A stretch of DNA of 54,693 nt, from positions 1-54,693 of the forward strand of contig JAUCBJ010008250.1 in assembly GCA_032718475.1 (NCBI GenBank), written 5' to 3'. Each line of letters starts with the position of its first letter. Position 1 is the first letter of the stretch. The notes beneath the pieces were generated by a model. That model was not told the DNA's origin. It was given only the letters and a program-made list of their open reading frames with translations, and did not search any database. Below are positions 42,701 to 52,259 of this stretch, piece after piece. Origin of the DNA: Nemertoderma westbladi. Its lineage: Eukaryota; Xenacoelomorpha; Nemertodermatida; Nemertodermatidae. The position numbers and the translations under genes are program-made.

Positions 42701-45700
42701 GGGACCTTCGAGTAGATAGTCGTTGAGGCACTTTCCATTTGTCTTTGCCGACGCATCTACTACCATTCTCAGTTTACCTTTCTTAGGATCTAAAGCCACG
42801 TGGAGTGGTAGGTAATATGTCCTGTCCGTATTTGGTTCGTCAACCGGTAGCTCCACGGCCCATCCCTTCTCAATGTACTTCTTGATGGTTCTATGGATGT
42901 ACTCGTTTTTCTCGGGGCTCCGCTTCAGTGTCTGTTTCAACTTGCGAAGCCTCGTAAGCACCATCCCTTTATTATCGGGCAACGGTAGCTTCGGTAGCTT
43001 CCATACCATTCCTATGGTATACCGTCCCTCTTTGCACATCATGGACTCGTCTACGCTCTGTTGAGCCTGTTTGTCCTCCACCGAGGTCCCTACCCCGGTC
43101 TCTTTTAATCCCTCAAAATCTTGTTTGAGCAGTCTTTTAAGCTGCTCCTCTGCTCTCTCATCACCTATTTCCTGCATAGTTCCTGCGAACATGCATCCTG
43201 ATGTCTCCGACATCCTAAATGGTATCTTACTCTTGATTGGGCCACTCAGTGTCCACCCGAATGGCGTCAATATCGCCACTGGGTCACTCTCCCTGTCTTC
43301 GCCGAAGACCGTTTGCATCCTCTCGTGGGCCGTCGGGCAGTCCATGCCTACTATGATGGATACTTTCCTGACGTCCACCTCCGGGATTGAGAAGTCAATA
43401 TTATCCAGGAACTTATATTGCTCGACCTCGATGTTAGTTGGTCGCCTGGCATTGATATTGATTGACTCTATCACTTGGATGGGGTCGATAGTTGCCCCGT
43501 AGTTACATCCCGGTGCGACTGCTGCAATCGCGCACCGTCCGGTTCTCATCTCCAGGACCTCGTCTTTGCTCGAGATGGTTGTTACTGCCATTCTACTTGC
43601 CCTCGTCCTCAATCCTATTTCTTCGGCCACCCAATCCTCAATTAAAGTGAAGGCAGCTCCGCTATCGACCAGCATCAGAGTGGTTACTGATCGATTGCCT
43701 TCCCCAATCACTCGCACCGGTACTACCCCAAGTAGCACCGTTCCTCTCTTCTTCGCCCCTACTGTGCTCGTCGCCATTGTTTGGCCTTTATTTCGACGGT
43801 ACTTGACCGGCGTCTCCTCGCATTGCCTTGCTCGATGTCCACCCATCACACATCGCGAGCAGATCTCATTTTTGTCCGCGTATACTACCTGATCCTCTCT
43901 GGGTAATGCTTGCCAGTAGCTGCAGTTCATGGTTAGATGTTTTGCATTTGTATGTAGCTGGCATTTAGCCTCTGGGTCGTAGCCGTCCTTGTACAGTGCA
44001 TCGCGTATCGCAACTGCATTTGTACTAAAGTCCCTACTGTTTTTATAGTTTGTGCTCGGCCTACTGGATGTATTGGGGTTATGTTTGTTCGTGTTGTTGG
44101 TTTTCCCCTGTCCGGCCTTACTCTCTGCTAACTGTGGACTCGCAGTCCCCTGCGTCGCTGCGTATGGCAGTGATTGTCTGAGCTTTGGTAATGAATTCGA
44201 CGTACCGCGCTCCGGCCTCGGCCGACGGCAGTCCGTCCTCGGTCCCCTTCCCAGACTGTCTTCGCCATAGACTGGGTCGGCCATCAGCTCTGCTTCGTAG
44301 CTTAGGAAGCTAGACATTTCCTCTAGACCCGGTTCCGCACCCTTTTTGTCTCTAGTGGAGAAAGCGACTCTTCTCCACTTGTTACGCAGCCATATCGGCA
44401 GTGCCTGCGCTATCGTGGTGATGTTGTTGGAGGCGTTGAGCTCATATGGTGCGTCCAACGTCTTTAACACGATCAGCGCCTTTTCAACTTTGTTAGCAAA
44501 CGTCTTAATGCTAACGGGATTATCCTGTAGGCCACCCGTTGTTATGCCTCTCAGGGTTTGCCTGATGATCTTGGCTGGGTGCCCGTATTCCCTGTCCAGT
44601 GCCCGCCATGCTGTCGTGAAGCCCCCTTCTATACCCTGGTATTGCCTCACGATGTCGTATGCTGGGCCTCCCGTGTATACTTGCAGATACTTTAGGCACT
44701 CCGCCTGCGTCAAATTTTTTGTTAGTATCTCGTTGCTATACATGCGCCGAAACTGAAGATATTCTTCCGGCCTACTCCCATCGAATTTGAATGGTTCCAC
44801 GGGTGGTAACTCGATCCTTGTTTTTAACGCATCGATTAACGTGGCCATCCCCACTGCTTGCGCCTCTAATGGGTTCGATGGATGTTGCATGGTTTCCCTT
44901 GCTTGGTGCGGTCCACCCGTTCTATTCTCTGCTCTCCTCTGACTTGGGTATATCATTGGGGGTAGCGGCCCCCTCCATATTTCTGTGTCACACGATTTGT
45001 TTTCGTCCAAGGGATTCGTTCTCGCTTCTATCGGGGTATATTGTTGATATTGCGATGGGGGAATGTCACCCTGTCCCCCCCCCACCAATATGTTTGGTAC
45101 TGGGGTTGATGTTAATATATTGGGGCCCATGCATTTATCCGCAATAATTCCCCCCTCCCCTGGGTATATGTTATAACCTTTGGTGCTGTAGTCATACTGC
45201 TGCACTGGTACCGGTATAGGCCTATCAGCTTCTGGCCTACCTACCGGAATGTATTCCGCGACTTCCGGGTCTAATCCCGTTGTCCGCGCTATCCTATCGC
45301 CTACGGTGCTCCTGTCAGCATGGCCTACGGTATGTGCAGTAAGGCCTACAGTATGTCCTACAGTCTGTATGTGCTCGGAATCGAAGTTTATTCTTCTCGA
45401 ATAGTCCTCCCCGCGGCTACCGTATTCTCGATCGGTAGGTACATCCCGACGGAAAGTTTCCCTTCGACCCCCTCTGCTGCTCTCTTCTTCGCGTCGGTAC
45501 GTCACGTACCTCTCTCTCGGCGCGTAGTGCGCCTCGTCGGGTCGCGTCTCTCCGGGACGACGGCAATCTCCCGTAGTTCGACCCCACCGACTCTCTTCTT
45601 CCATCTCAATCACCGACGGCTCACTATCCGTCCTCACTCTTCTATCGTTCGCGGCGATGCTTCTCCTATCATCTTCTCCTCTTCTTCCCTCAGTGCAGTA

Positions 45701-48490
45701 TTCCCGCTCGTGAGATCTCTCGTTGACCTCCCGGTTAAACTCCACTGTTCTTCTTCTCTCTTCTGATCGGGCTTGACACTCCGTCCGCCCTCTCGCGGCG
45801 TCAACCTGCATCTCTCTGCTCGATCGCCCGCCGCTGGGGACACTCGCGGTCCCCCTATTACTTTCCGTCGCCGTGTGTTGCGGTTTACCTACTTCGGCCC
45901 GCGCATTATCCGCCGACGCCTGTGGGACACTCTCTGCCCCCCCCCTCTCGTCACTAACTTCTCGCGGTGGGGTGCTCGTAGCCCCCCCCCACCCGCCACT
46001 TCTAACTTCGGTACCTCTTACTACACTCCTGTACCCTTCTTGTGGGGCGCTCTCCGCCCCCCCCTTCTCGCCGCTAATCTCACGTGGTGGGGCGCTCGGA
46101 GCCCCCCCCCACTCGCCACATCTAACTTCACTATTTCCTACCTCGTCTCTACACTTTTCTCCCGTCGACACAACATTTACATTGGGGCTGGGTCCGCTTA
46201 CCCCCGCCCCTCTCTCCACTACTACCTGGCCTACCAGGCCTACTTCGGGTTGTCTCAACCCCGCCGATTCCGGCCTACTAACTACGAGGCCTACCAGGCC
46301 TACCTCGGGTTGGCCCAACCCCGCTACTTCCGCCCTACTGACTACGTGGCCTACCAGGCCCACCTCGGGTTGGCTCAACCCCGCCGTCTCCGGTCTACCC
46401 ACTGCGTGGCCTACCAGGCTCACCCCGGGTTGACTCAACCCCGCCGTCTCCGGCCTACTTACTACGTGGCCTACCAGGCCCTCACCCGCCGGGCTATGTG
46501 CGTTGGACACGTCTACATTAATAATACCACTGTGATTATCCTGCGCACCAAAGCTAGAAACAATATGTTGCGTTATAACAGTATTCGGATTATTTTGTAA
46601 AATCGAATTCGGGTTATTATTTAAATTATTTGGATCATTTTGTGAAATCGAATTCGGATTATTACTTAAATTATTTGGACTATTCTGTATAACTACATCA
46701 CTAGAATTACTCTGTACGTCAATATTAGAATCGTTCTGATTTAAAATAATATTATTACTATTAGGTAACGTATTTCCTGCAATAAAAATTTGGTTAGAGT
46801 CGTCCAATACAGTATTATTAATATTAGCGTTATCTACTGTATTAGTGTTATTACCCCCCCCGCTCGTACGATCACACCAGTTTCGTGTCCGTAGTGTGGT
46901 CCCTGTCAGTGGAGTATTAATAAACGTATCCACGGCCCCCGGCTCCTCTGAAATGTTCGAGCCTGCCCCTCTCTCAGACACTCCTGCCCGCGCCCGTTCC
47001 ACCTCGCGCGCGTGTACAGCCGTATACTCTACGAATTTGTCTCGCTGTTTCTCTAACTCTATTCGGCCACTCTCCACTCTTGTTACTTTCTCCTTTGACT
47101 CTCGTTTTTCCTGCTCGATCAATTCCAGCTCTCTCCTAATCCCCTCTCTTCTTCTCGCCTTACGCTCTTTGCGTTCACTTTCCTCTCTCGCCTCACGTTT
47201 CTCGCGTTCACTTTCCTCTCTCGCCTCTCGTTTCTCGCGTTCCGCCTCGCGTTTCTCCTCGCGTTCCCTTCGTTCCCTTCTCTCTCTCGCCTCGCGTTCC
47301 TCGCGTTCTCTCTCGCGTTCCGCCTCGCGTTTCTCGCGTTCTGCTTCGCGTTTCTCGCGTTCTGCCTCGCGTTCTCTCTCGCGTTCCCTCTCTTCCCTCA
47401 ACTCTATCTCCTCACACTCCCTAAGGTTCCTCGCGGCCCTTTCGCCCCTCTCCCTCAACTCTTTAATCGACACCGTTTCCCTCTCTAGCATCACTCTCCC
47501 CTCCTCTAGCCGTCTACCTAGTTCTCTATTCGCCTCTACCACTACATTGAAACGGTGTCTAGCCTCTATCTCTCTCACCCGTCTTTCTTTTTCGGAGGAT
47601 GTAACAGACTTATCGGTTGCGACGGATTCCCTCCGCCTTCCCGACCCGCTGGCTCTCCCCCCCTTTCCGGAACTCCCTCCGACCGACGAGACCGAACCCG
47701 CGGGGTCAACCTCGGGTTCGCCCTCCTCTGGTCTGTTCCAACCTACTGTCTTTATACCCCGGGCATCGATTAAGTATGGCCCTAAGTACACTACCCTAGG
47801 TTCTATACTCCCATACCGCCATGAGTCATACAGTTCCTCGGCGACCCAAGTCGCTCTCTCCTCGGCCAATCCTCTCTGCCCGAAGCGCACTAGATAATAT
47901 AAATGTCTATTCGACTCACCTAGTCCTAGGTTCAGTTTTACCTCGTCTATCCTCTTCCCTTCTCTGGCCTCCTTTATCAGTCTCCGGGTCGCGTTGTAGG
48001 CCCGTCGAAGTCGCTCGGAAACCCCGACGTCCTCGTCGCCGACCCCTCGTCCGTCTCTCCGGGTTCGACGTCGTACCGGCGGCCCCACCGTCGCCGTTCC
48101 GGTGGGCCGTGCGTCGCCCTCGGCCTGCGGTTGGCCGGCGACATCGGTGTCGACATCCCCGTCGTCTCTCCGGGTCCGGCGTCGTACCGTCGGCCCCACC
48201 GTCGCCGTCTCGGTGGGCCGTTCGTCGCCCTCGGCCTGTGGCTGGCCCGCGACGTCGGTATCGACATCCCCGCTGTGTGTCGACTCGTCTCTCTCTTCCT
48301 CGAGCCCGATCTCTCTATCCTCCGGCTCGATCTCTGGTTCCAGGCGGTCCCCCTCTACTCGAATCCCCGGTTCGCCCGGTACGGATGGCTCCGGTGTCGT
48401 GGGCGTATATCGCCTGGTCGCGGCCTCGCGGATCGTTAGATCGTCGTCGTCCGGGGTCCGCGTGGGTGTCACTTCACCCGACTCGCTCAT
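39752..48490 (-). CDS. BEL/Pao Gag-Pol polyprotein, 2,912 residues
   Basis: One open frame from an ATG 69 bp inside the 5' LTR. Residues 1-1150 are low complexity: a doubled block with VAGQPQAEGD (about 75-150), a long alternating E/R/K helix (about 360-470), an N-rich stretch (570-640), four to five 20-residue repeats around VGLVGHVVSR (660-750) and an Arg-rich part. Then gag (DUF1759-like; PFKFDGSRPEEY near 1235), a zinc knuckle (CSRCVMGGHRARQC near 1550), protease (LVDSGAAF near 1608), reverse transcriptase (KLRMVVDAS; FYVDD near 2032), RNase H (MFSDASLEAYG near 2220), integrase zinc domain (CQTCRRAKK near 2580), DDE core (VDMFGP, YSDSGTNF, CVERLV) and a C-terminal DUF5641-like part (LREGDLVIV). 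All catalytic residues are present. The extension makes it much longer than usual BEL polyproteins (about 1,700-2,000 residues). Confidence 0.92.
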   Translation of the reverse strand: MSESGEVTPTRTPDDDDLTIREAATRRYTPTTPEPSVPGEPGIRVEGDRLEPEIEPEDREIGLEEERDESTHSGDVDTDVAGQPQAEGDERPTETATVGPTVRRRTRRDDGDVDTDVAGQPQAEGDARPTGTATVGPPVRRRTRRDGRGVGDEDVGVSERLRRAYNATRRLIKEAREGKRIDEVKLNLGLGESNRHLYYLVRFGQRGLAEERATWVAEELYDSWRYGSIEPRVVYLGPYLIDARGIKTVGWNRPEEGEPEVDPAGSVSSVGGSSGKGGRASGSGRRRESVATDKSVTSSEKERRVREIEARHRFNVVVEANRELGRRLEEGRVMLERETVSIKELRERGERAARNLRECEEIELREEREREREREAEREKREAEREKREAEREREREEREARERRERREREEKREAEREKREAREESEREKREAREESERKERKARRREGIRRELELIEQEKRESKEKVTRVESGRIELEKQRDKFVEYTAVHAREVERARAGVSERGAGSNISEEPGAVDTFINTPLTGTTLRTRNWCDRTSGGGNNTNTVDNANINNTVLDDSNQIFIAGNTLPNSNNIILNQNDSNIDVQSNSSDVVIQNSPNNLSNNPNSISQNDPNNLNNNPNSILQNNPNTVITQHIVSSFGAQDNHSGIINVDVSNAHSPAGEGLVGHVVSRPETAGLSQPGVSLVGHAVGRPETAGLSQPEVGLVGHVVSRAEVAGLGQPEVGLVGLVVSRPESAGLRQPEVGLVGQVVVERGAGVSGPSPNVNVVSTGEKCRDEVGNSEVRCGEWGGAPSAPPREISGEKGGAESAPQEGYRSVVRGTEVRSGGWGGATSTPPREVSDERGGAESVPQASADNARAEVGKPQHTATESNRGTASVPSGGRSSREMQVDAARGRTECQARSEERRRTVEFNREVNERSHEREYCTEGRRGEDDRRSIAANDRRVRTDSEPSVIEMEEESRWGRTTGDCRRPGETRPDEAHYAPRERYVTYRREEESSRGGRRETFRRDVPTDREYGSRGEDYSRRINFDSEHIQTVGHTVGLTAHTVGHADRSTVGDRIARTTGLDPEVAEYIPVGRPEADRPIPVPVQQYDYSTKGYNIYPGEGGIIADKCMGPNILTSTPVPNILVGGGQGDIPPSQYQQYTPIEARTNPLDENKSCDTEIWRGPLPPMIYPSQRRAENRTGGPHQARETMQHPSNPLEAQAVGMATLIDALKTRIELPPVEPFKFDGSRPEEYLQFRRMYSNEILTKNLTQAECLKYLQVYTGGPAYDIVRQYQGIEGGFTTAWRALDREYGHPAKIIRQTLRGITTGGLQDNPVSIKTFANKVEKALIVLKTLDAPYELNASNNITTIAQALPIWLRNKWRRVAFSTRDKKGAEPGLEEMSSFLSYEAELMADPVYGEDSLGRGPRTDCRRPRPERGTSNSLPKLRQSLPYAATQGTASPQLAESKAGQGKTNNTNKHNPNTSSRPSTNYKNSRDFSTNAVAIRDALYKDGYDPEAKCQLHTNAKHLTMNCSYWQALPREDQVVYADKNEICSRCVMGGHRARQCEETPVKYRRNKGQTMATSTVGAKKRGTVLLGVVPVRVIGEGNRSVTTLMLVDSGAAFTLIEDWVAEEIGLRTRASRMAVTTISSKDEVLEMRTGRCAIAAVAPGCNYGATIDPIQVIESININARRPTNIEVEQYKFLDNIDFSIPEVDVRKVSIIVGMDCPTAHERMQTVFGEDRESDPVAILTPFGWTLSGPIKSKIPFRMSETSGCMFAGTMQEIGDERAEEQLKRLLKQDFEGLKETGVGTSVEDKQAQQSVDESMMCKEGRYTIGMVWKLPKLPLPDNKGMVLTRLRKLKQTLKRSPEKNEYIHRTIKKYIEKGWAVELPVDEPNTDRTYYLPLHVALDPKKGKLRMVVDASAKTNGKCLNDYLLEGPNIYNSGIEVLLRFRNGKHAFTCDIEGMFNQVRVTKDDSDSQRFLWYNGEEEPSTIPMYKMIVQNMGAKSSSFTTTMAVRDTVKGKEDKYSGRAVDMIRRGFYVDDGMESGNTVKEILDTGREVRDILRGSGFNLTKFQSSSQEFIKAIEDEKPQSTMDNPTTAKGQDMASKRTESQQKALGIVWNKETDELRYQLSQEGANIHTKRGYVSYIARIYDPLGLASPLLVTGKQILKRVYKLKDEWDKEVPEEIKKQWCKWTEGLEDMGTYNMPRVYFPDGDMTNLDLHMFSDASLEAYGAALYLVQREGSHKPRLAFSKAKSTPPDSASVPKLELTAARLGVRATAYIMDAIPNIVETHYWTDSMVVLGWLHNEKTRYPIFIANRVDEIRAKTELERWHYCPTDENPADLLSRGVARHTFSKKEVLWQHGPQFLSDKEAWPPMRKVDPGSGEVISEGEEGDSEGEEIYSQMVREIRDVRPKSVEVCDNPTDKLLSYSSSWYKTKKLVAYWRAFGNFLAGVGDRKKIRTTIDLEGAARAVIRYEQRKNYGDEVERVSKKQHLRRDSELITLSPQLNDEGILVMNSRVGYSNSIVVPPKPIIIPTGSPIVHQIIWDSHKSILHGGTNRTLAEIRRTYWVKQLRKKVKAVVGQCQTCRRAKKERAIQEMAPLPASRVRQHDPPFTHCGVDMFGPIKIKVMRHTEKRYGIIFVCNNTRAVGIELAQDASSSAFINALERFRDRKGGTIEVMYSDSGTNFVGAENEMAEALDILEGEEVKAAMRRRQVKWERRTPYAPHTLGCVERLVGSSKRLMTKLMNTHMVTEDILRTVLAKCEGIINSRPLYPENDDPESLEVLTPSHFLMERPVTIDMRGVDPDDIHSRQSWKVAKAISAEYWRRWVEEYLPTLHKRSKWRKPNRELREGDLVIVTDDTIINNQWRLARVVGTYTDKDGRVRSVEVRIGGKIGAKDRKTYRRAVGKCCLLEGAP

Positions 48491-48558
48491 CTTTTGTCTG
48501 TTGGTGGCTGGTGGTATCTGAGTCTATTAGGCTAGGGCAGCAGTTGTTATTTAGTTAC

Positions 48559-49096
48559 TGTGACGGGATCATCCGGAGATGAACCCGATTTATCCTGTTT
48601 TAGTTCACGCGTCCCCGCCGTGTGAAAGAGTGTAAGTTGAGGTTACTGTTGTTCGTTATATTGTGATCTTGAGACGTGATATAGATATAGATATAGATTG
48701 ATGTTATACACTGACGTTCACAGGTTGACGGGATGACGGTAACTAAAATCCCGGTACTTCCCTAATTGTAACTTACTGTACCACCAGTAACACTGAGATA
48801 ACTGAGGTAATATGATTACTGCTTACTGGTTATATCGCACGGTGGCCTTATTGCTACTCAATCGGTGCCAGCCCCCCTCTGATTGGTTGCTACCCTTGTT
48901 GGCGCCCTTTGAGGTGTTCCCGTTCACCCCAGCTATTCTCTCCCTTGTCAGGATACTAACCCCTGACCCTTATTGTGTGCTTCTCCTTCCCATTCTGTTG
49001 GGGAGACACGAGTTGGTTTGGGACCTAATCTCGTGTCCCCCAATATTGCTTATTGGCTTAACTTTGTGGAGTATTGGCGGGATTGATTCGCTAACA
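48559..49096 (-). repeat. BEL/Pao 5' LTR
   Basis: 538 bp and apparently identical to 37058-37595. It should carry the element's promoter and the start of its RNA. The following leader of 68 bp to the polyprotein ATG is short and shows no obvious TGG-initiated primer site. Confidence 0.9.
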
Positions 49097-49139
49097 ATCA
49101 TTTTATGTTTTTTCTATTTCCAAGAGGAAAACGTGCAAG

Positions 49140-49745
49140 GTTTAGAATAGCTTTACAACTATACGTGAAAAAAGTTAGAATAGCGTTAGATTTCAACATA
49201 GCCGACATGTTAAAATAGCGTTAGATTTCAACGTAGCAGTCATGTTAGAATAGCGTTAGATTTCAAAGTAGCAAACATGTTAGAATAGCGTTAGATGTCA
49301 ACGTTAGAATTGCGTCAGATTTCAACGTAGCAGACTTGTTAGAATAGCGTTAGATGTCAACGTTAGAATTGCGTCAGATTTCAACGTAGCAGACATGTTA
49401 GAATAGCGTTAGATGTCAACGTTAGAATTGCGTCAGATTTCAACGTAGCAGACATGTTAGAATAGCGTTAGATGTCAACGTTAGAATTGCGTCAGATTTC
49501 AACGTAGCAGACATGTTAGAATAGCGTTAGATGTCAACGTTAGAATTGCGTCAGATTTCAACGTAGCAGACATGTTAGAATAGCGTTAGATGTCAACGTT
49601 AAAATTGCGTCAGATTTCAACGTAGCAGACATGTTAGAATAGCGTTAGATGTCAACGTTAGAATTGCGTCAGATTTCAACGTAGCAGACATGTTAGAATA
49701 GCGTTAGATGTCAACGTTAGAATTGCGTCAGATTTCAACGTTGGA
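49140..49745. repeat. 59-bp minisatellite
   Basis: From about 49338 seven near-perfect 59-bp units run to 49745. Each is made of two similar halves ('gttagaatagcgttagatgt' and 'gttagaattgcgtcagattt'), followed by 'caacgtagcagacat'. The upstream part (49140-49337) has older, shorter units. The array starts 40 bp beyond the BEL 5' LTR. Confidence 0.85.
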
Positions 49746-49907
49746 ATAGCGCTTAATTACAACGTAATTCGTACTCGTTAGGAAGTCGTTGTTCTGAAAC
49801 ATTTTGTTGGGCGACAAACAGGCGTGTTCACCAACGAAGAAATGCGTTAGATTACAACGTTGTCTGTGTTGTAAAACAACGAATTTTTACCGTTGTAAAA
49901 ACGTTAC

Positions 49908-50078
49908 ATGGTTAGCATGTTCTGGTCAGCAACTCCTACACCAGACGTCTCACAGGATCTGAGTGACTCGTTAGAAGACTCAAGTACAAATGATGACTCA
50001 TCCTCCGAACCAACACAACGATATGAGCAACATATGTCTGTCTGTATAGGTATGTTGCCTATCAAATGGTCTAAATAA
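49908..50078 (+). CDS. Possible small acidic ORF or first exon (weak)
   Basis: Fifty-six codons from ATG to TAA, rich in serine and aspartate (DLSDSLEDSS, TNDDSSSEP), with composition unlike the AT-rich surroundings. A GTATGT donor follows ATAG near 50050, so it could be an exon start. No family recognised and no downstream exon found. Chance is a serious alternative. Confidence 0.2.
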   Translation: MVSMFWSATPTPDVSQDLSDSLEDSSTNDDSSSEPTQRYEQHMSVCIGMLPIKWSK

Positions 50079-50324
50079 ATACTTTATAGTCAATATAGTT
50101 AAAGTCCTACAGTAAGTTATTAGTTTAGTCCTACAGTAAGTTATTAGTTTATTAATTATTTACTATTTATGCTGTAAATACGTTTTATAATAAATTGTTC
50201 TGTACATTACATCTTTATCGTTGAGTCGGGCATTGTCACGCTCTCGGTAAAGTTGTACATGTACATAGTGTAATTACGTTTTATATTGGTTGTAGGTTAG
50301 CGTAGTGTAATATTGTATTTGTAA

Positions 50325-50478
50325 CCAAGTAACATAAAGGACCCCCTTGGAAATAAGCTACAAAGCTTTAGGGGTAATCCTATATGTTATGTTGGACAAT
50401 ACCTTTATACCGGTACATTGTTTGGTGTATTTGTTATTGTTTTTACATAATGTATAAATAAATCTATCTATCTATAGT
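50325..50478 (+). mobile_element. LINE 3' UTR fragment
   Basis: 'ggacccccttggaaataagc' and 'aaagctttaggggtaatcct' form the stem-loop-like 3' end common in CR1/L2-type LINEs. It is followed by 'ttgttattgttttt' and a tail of 'aataaatctatctatcta'. There is no coding part. It is a severely 5'-truncated copy. Confidence 0.55.
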
Positions 50479-50479
50479 T

Positions 50480-51580
50480 ACAATGACCGCATATGAATCA
50501 CGTGGTATTCTTATTTTGACCGTTAAATTTTAGCGAAACTAAAAGTTTGTTCAGTTCAAACCCAAGGTGCAACTCTACCATATAGCCAAGTGATACTCTT
50601 CCAATCGTTCATGGCCAGCCCGCCCACCATCCGATATTCTATCATTGCGCATATGGCGTCTTGATAGATTTTAATCATTCAATAATTTTCAACTATTTTA
50701 GGTTCAAATAAGGACATACGCCCGAGAATAGACCTGATAATCACCACGATTCTCACCACCCACTCTAGAAATTTTATTGATATCATTTGAGCCGTTATTG
50801 CCGTTAGTAGTCAGATATCATTCTTACAGTAAATGTTAACCGTAATAATCGTAAATTGTATTATATGAGGCTGCAATCTGTGACTTTGGTCGATTTTACT
50901 GTGTAGATACTGCCCTAACAAACCCAGAAGAGCTATATAATAGCCTATATATTACGTAATAAATTATAATATGTTGAGCTAACTATTACCGTCAGCTGGT
51001 GTTTTATTGCTTTTCATCTGTATTGTCCATACCTTGAATGTATTACCTACCGGTAACGCACTAAAAATGTTATGTGTGCAGTTGAGTAGGCTGCCGTCCT
51101 CCTGAGGCAAATCCATGTAACGTGAATTTTGCCGAAAACGAGATATTGGTATCATTATCACGCTTAGGGCGAGCTCTATCAGGTGGTAGAACTTAATGAA
51201 TTTAATAATGAACATCCCCAGTGGGATAAATGACATAGACCATACTACTGTATAAAATATAGAAGCACAATAAACCTACTGTACAACAGATTGTACGACA
51301 CAGTACGGTATATACAGTATTACAACTGTACTATATATAATGTGCATTTGGGGGGGGGGGGGGGGGGGTGCTAAAGCGTAATACACCTCTAATATTTGAC
51401 CAGATTCCCACAATTGTGCAACACTTTCCGCTAATAGTTGTCTCAAATCACGAAAAAAATTATCTCGCCAAGTTTCAAGCTATGTTAGGGGAATTTAATT
51501 TGCCAGATAAATTTTCAGTGTGTTTTTTACCTTGCGCCCCCATGCAGCTGCCATGGGAATAAATAGTAAATATACATGTT
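50480..51580. other. Noncoding stretch with 19-G tract
   Basis: No gene supported. A minus-strand ORF of 85 codons at 51236-50979 has a plausible composition but no homology, signal or splice evidence. A 19-G tract lies at 51350-51368. The plus ORF at 51368-51562 begins in that tract. Confidence 0.35.
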
Positions 51581-51584
51581 AGGT

Positions 51585-51890
51585 GAATCGCTTCCACCCG
51601 TTTACTGTTAGGTGTATCGTTTCCAAGGTGTATCGTTCCACCTGTTTACTGTTAGGTGTATCGCTTCCAAGGTGTATCACTTCCACCCGTTTACTGTTAG
51701 GTGTATCACTTCCACCCGTTTACTGATTGCTTCCACCCGTTTAATGTTACGTGTATCGCTTCCACCCGTTTACTGTTAGTTGTATCGCTTCCACCTATTT
51801 ACTGTTAGGTGTATTGTTTCCATAAGATTACTGTTAGGTTTGTTGTTCCCATTTTAGGTGTATCATTTCCATGGATTGTACGTGTAGCGG
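51585..51890. repeat. 'gtgtatcgcttccacccgtt' minisatellite
   Basis: About ten imperfect units of 19-32 bp built on 'ttaggtgtatcgcttcca' and 'cccgtttactg', degenerating to the right. No coding content. Confidence 0.7.
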
Positions 51891-52045
51891 CCAGATAGAC
51901 TCATCCACTATGTGGCTCGCCCCATATACATACATTGTACTGCAGGACTTGCATGCGATTATTTACCAGTACTACAGTACTGTGTACTTGTTGCACTGTA
52001 TTCAAGGACTACTGAAGCTACTGTAGACTCAGTAACTTTGTAGCT

Positions 52046-52130
52046 GAGCCAAGTTTCCGGTGTAGTGGTTGCATTGAATTCACATCTACCGTAGGTCGTG
52101 GGTTCGATCCTCACATGGGCCAGGGCAGTT
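52046..52130 (+). mobile_element. tRNA-derived SINE head
   Basis: A tRNA-like A box (ggtgtagtggttgc, 52059-52072) and a near-consensus B box (GGTTCGATCCT, 52101-52111) are spaced as in a tRNA. The flanking arms do not form a full acceptor stem, so it is not a tRNA gene. It is followed by about 140 bp of unclassified sequence and then a LINE-derived piece, possibly one composite insertion. Confidence 0.55.
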
Positions 52131-52259
52131 TTCGTTTCGGCACGAATGCTTTAAAGGGACCAGCCAGGGCGCATCTCTGCCTTGCATCCTTGAGTGGTAG
52201 CTAAATGAGGGAACACGATTCCAGAAAACATTCATAGACGTTTCAATATTTAATCCCCT

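Larger units (their letters stand above)
37058..49096 (-). mobile_element. BEL/Pao LTR retrotransposon, complete and young
   Basis: A 12,039-bp element in minus orientation: 5' LTR on the right (48559-49096), polyprotein 48490-39752, a long 3' region with tandem repeats, a purine tract, and the 3' LTR on the left (37058-37595). The LTRs are both 538 bp, start TGTTAG and end TCACA on the sense strand, and look identical by eye, so insertion is recent. No target duplication is visible: the left flank ends 'acctag' and the right flank begins 'atcat'. No clear tRNA primer site follows the 5' LTR. Confidence 0.9.

Noticed and set aside
39873-48582. Long plus-strand ORFs across the BEL polyprotein, such as 46845-47897 and 47821-48582
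   Set aside because: They are antisense shadows of a GC-rich, low-complexity coding region, with serine/arginine-rich composition mirroring the E/R repeats. The minus frame carries all recognisable domains.
50979-51236. 85-codon minus-strand ORF as a host gene
   Set aside because: No homology, signal or splice support; left as unassigned.
52046-52120. Possible tRNA gene on the plus strand
   Set aside because: A and B boxes are present, but no seven-base acceptor stem or anticodon arm forms; better read as a SINE head.
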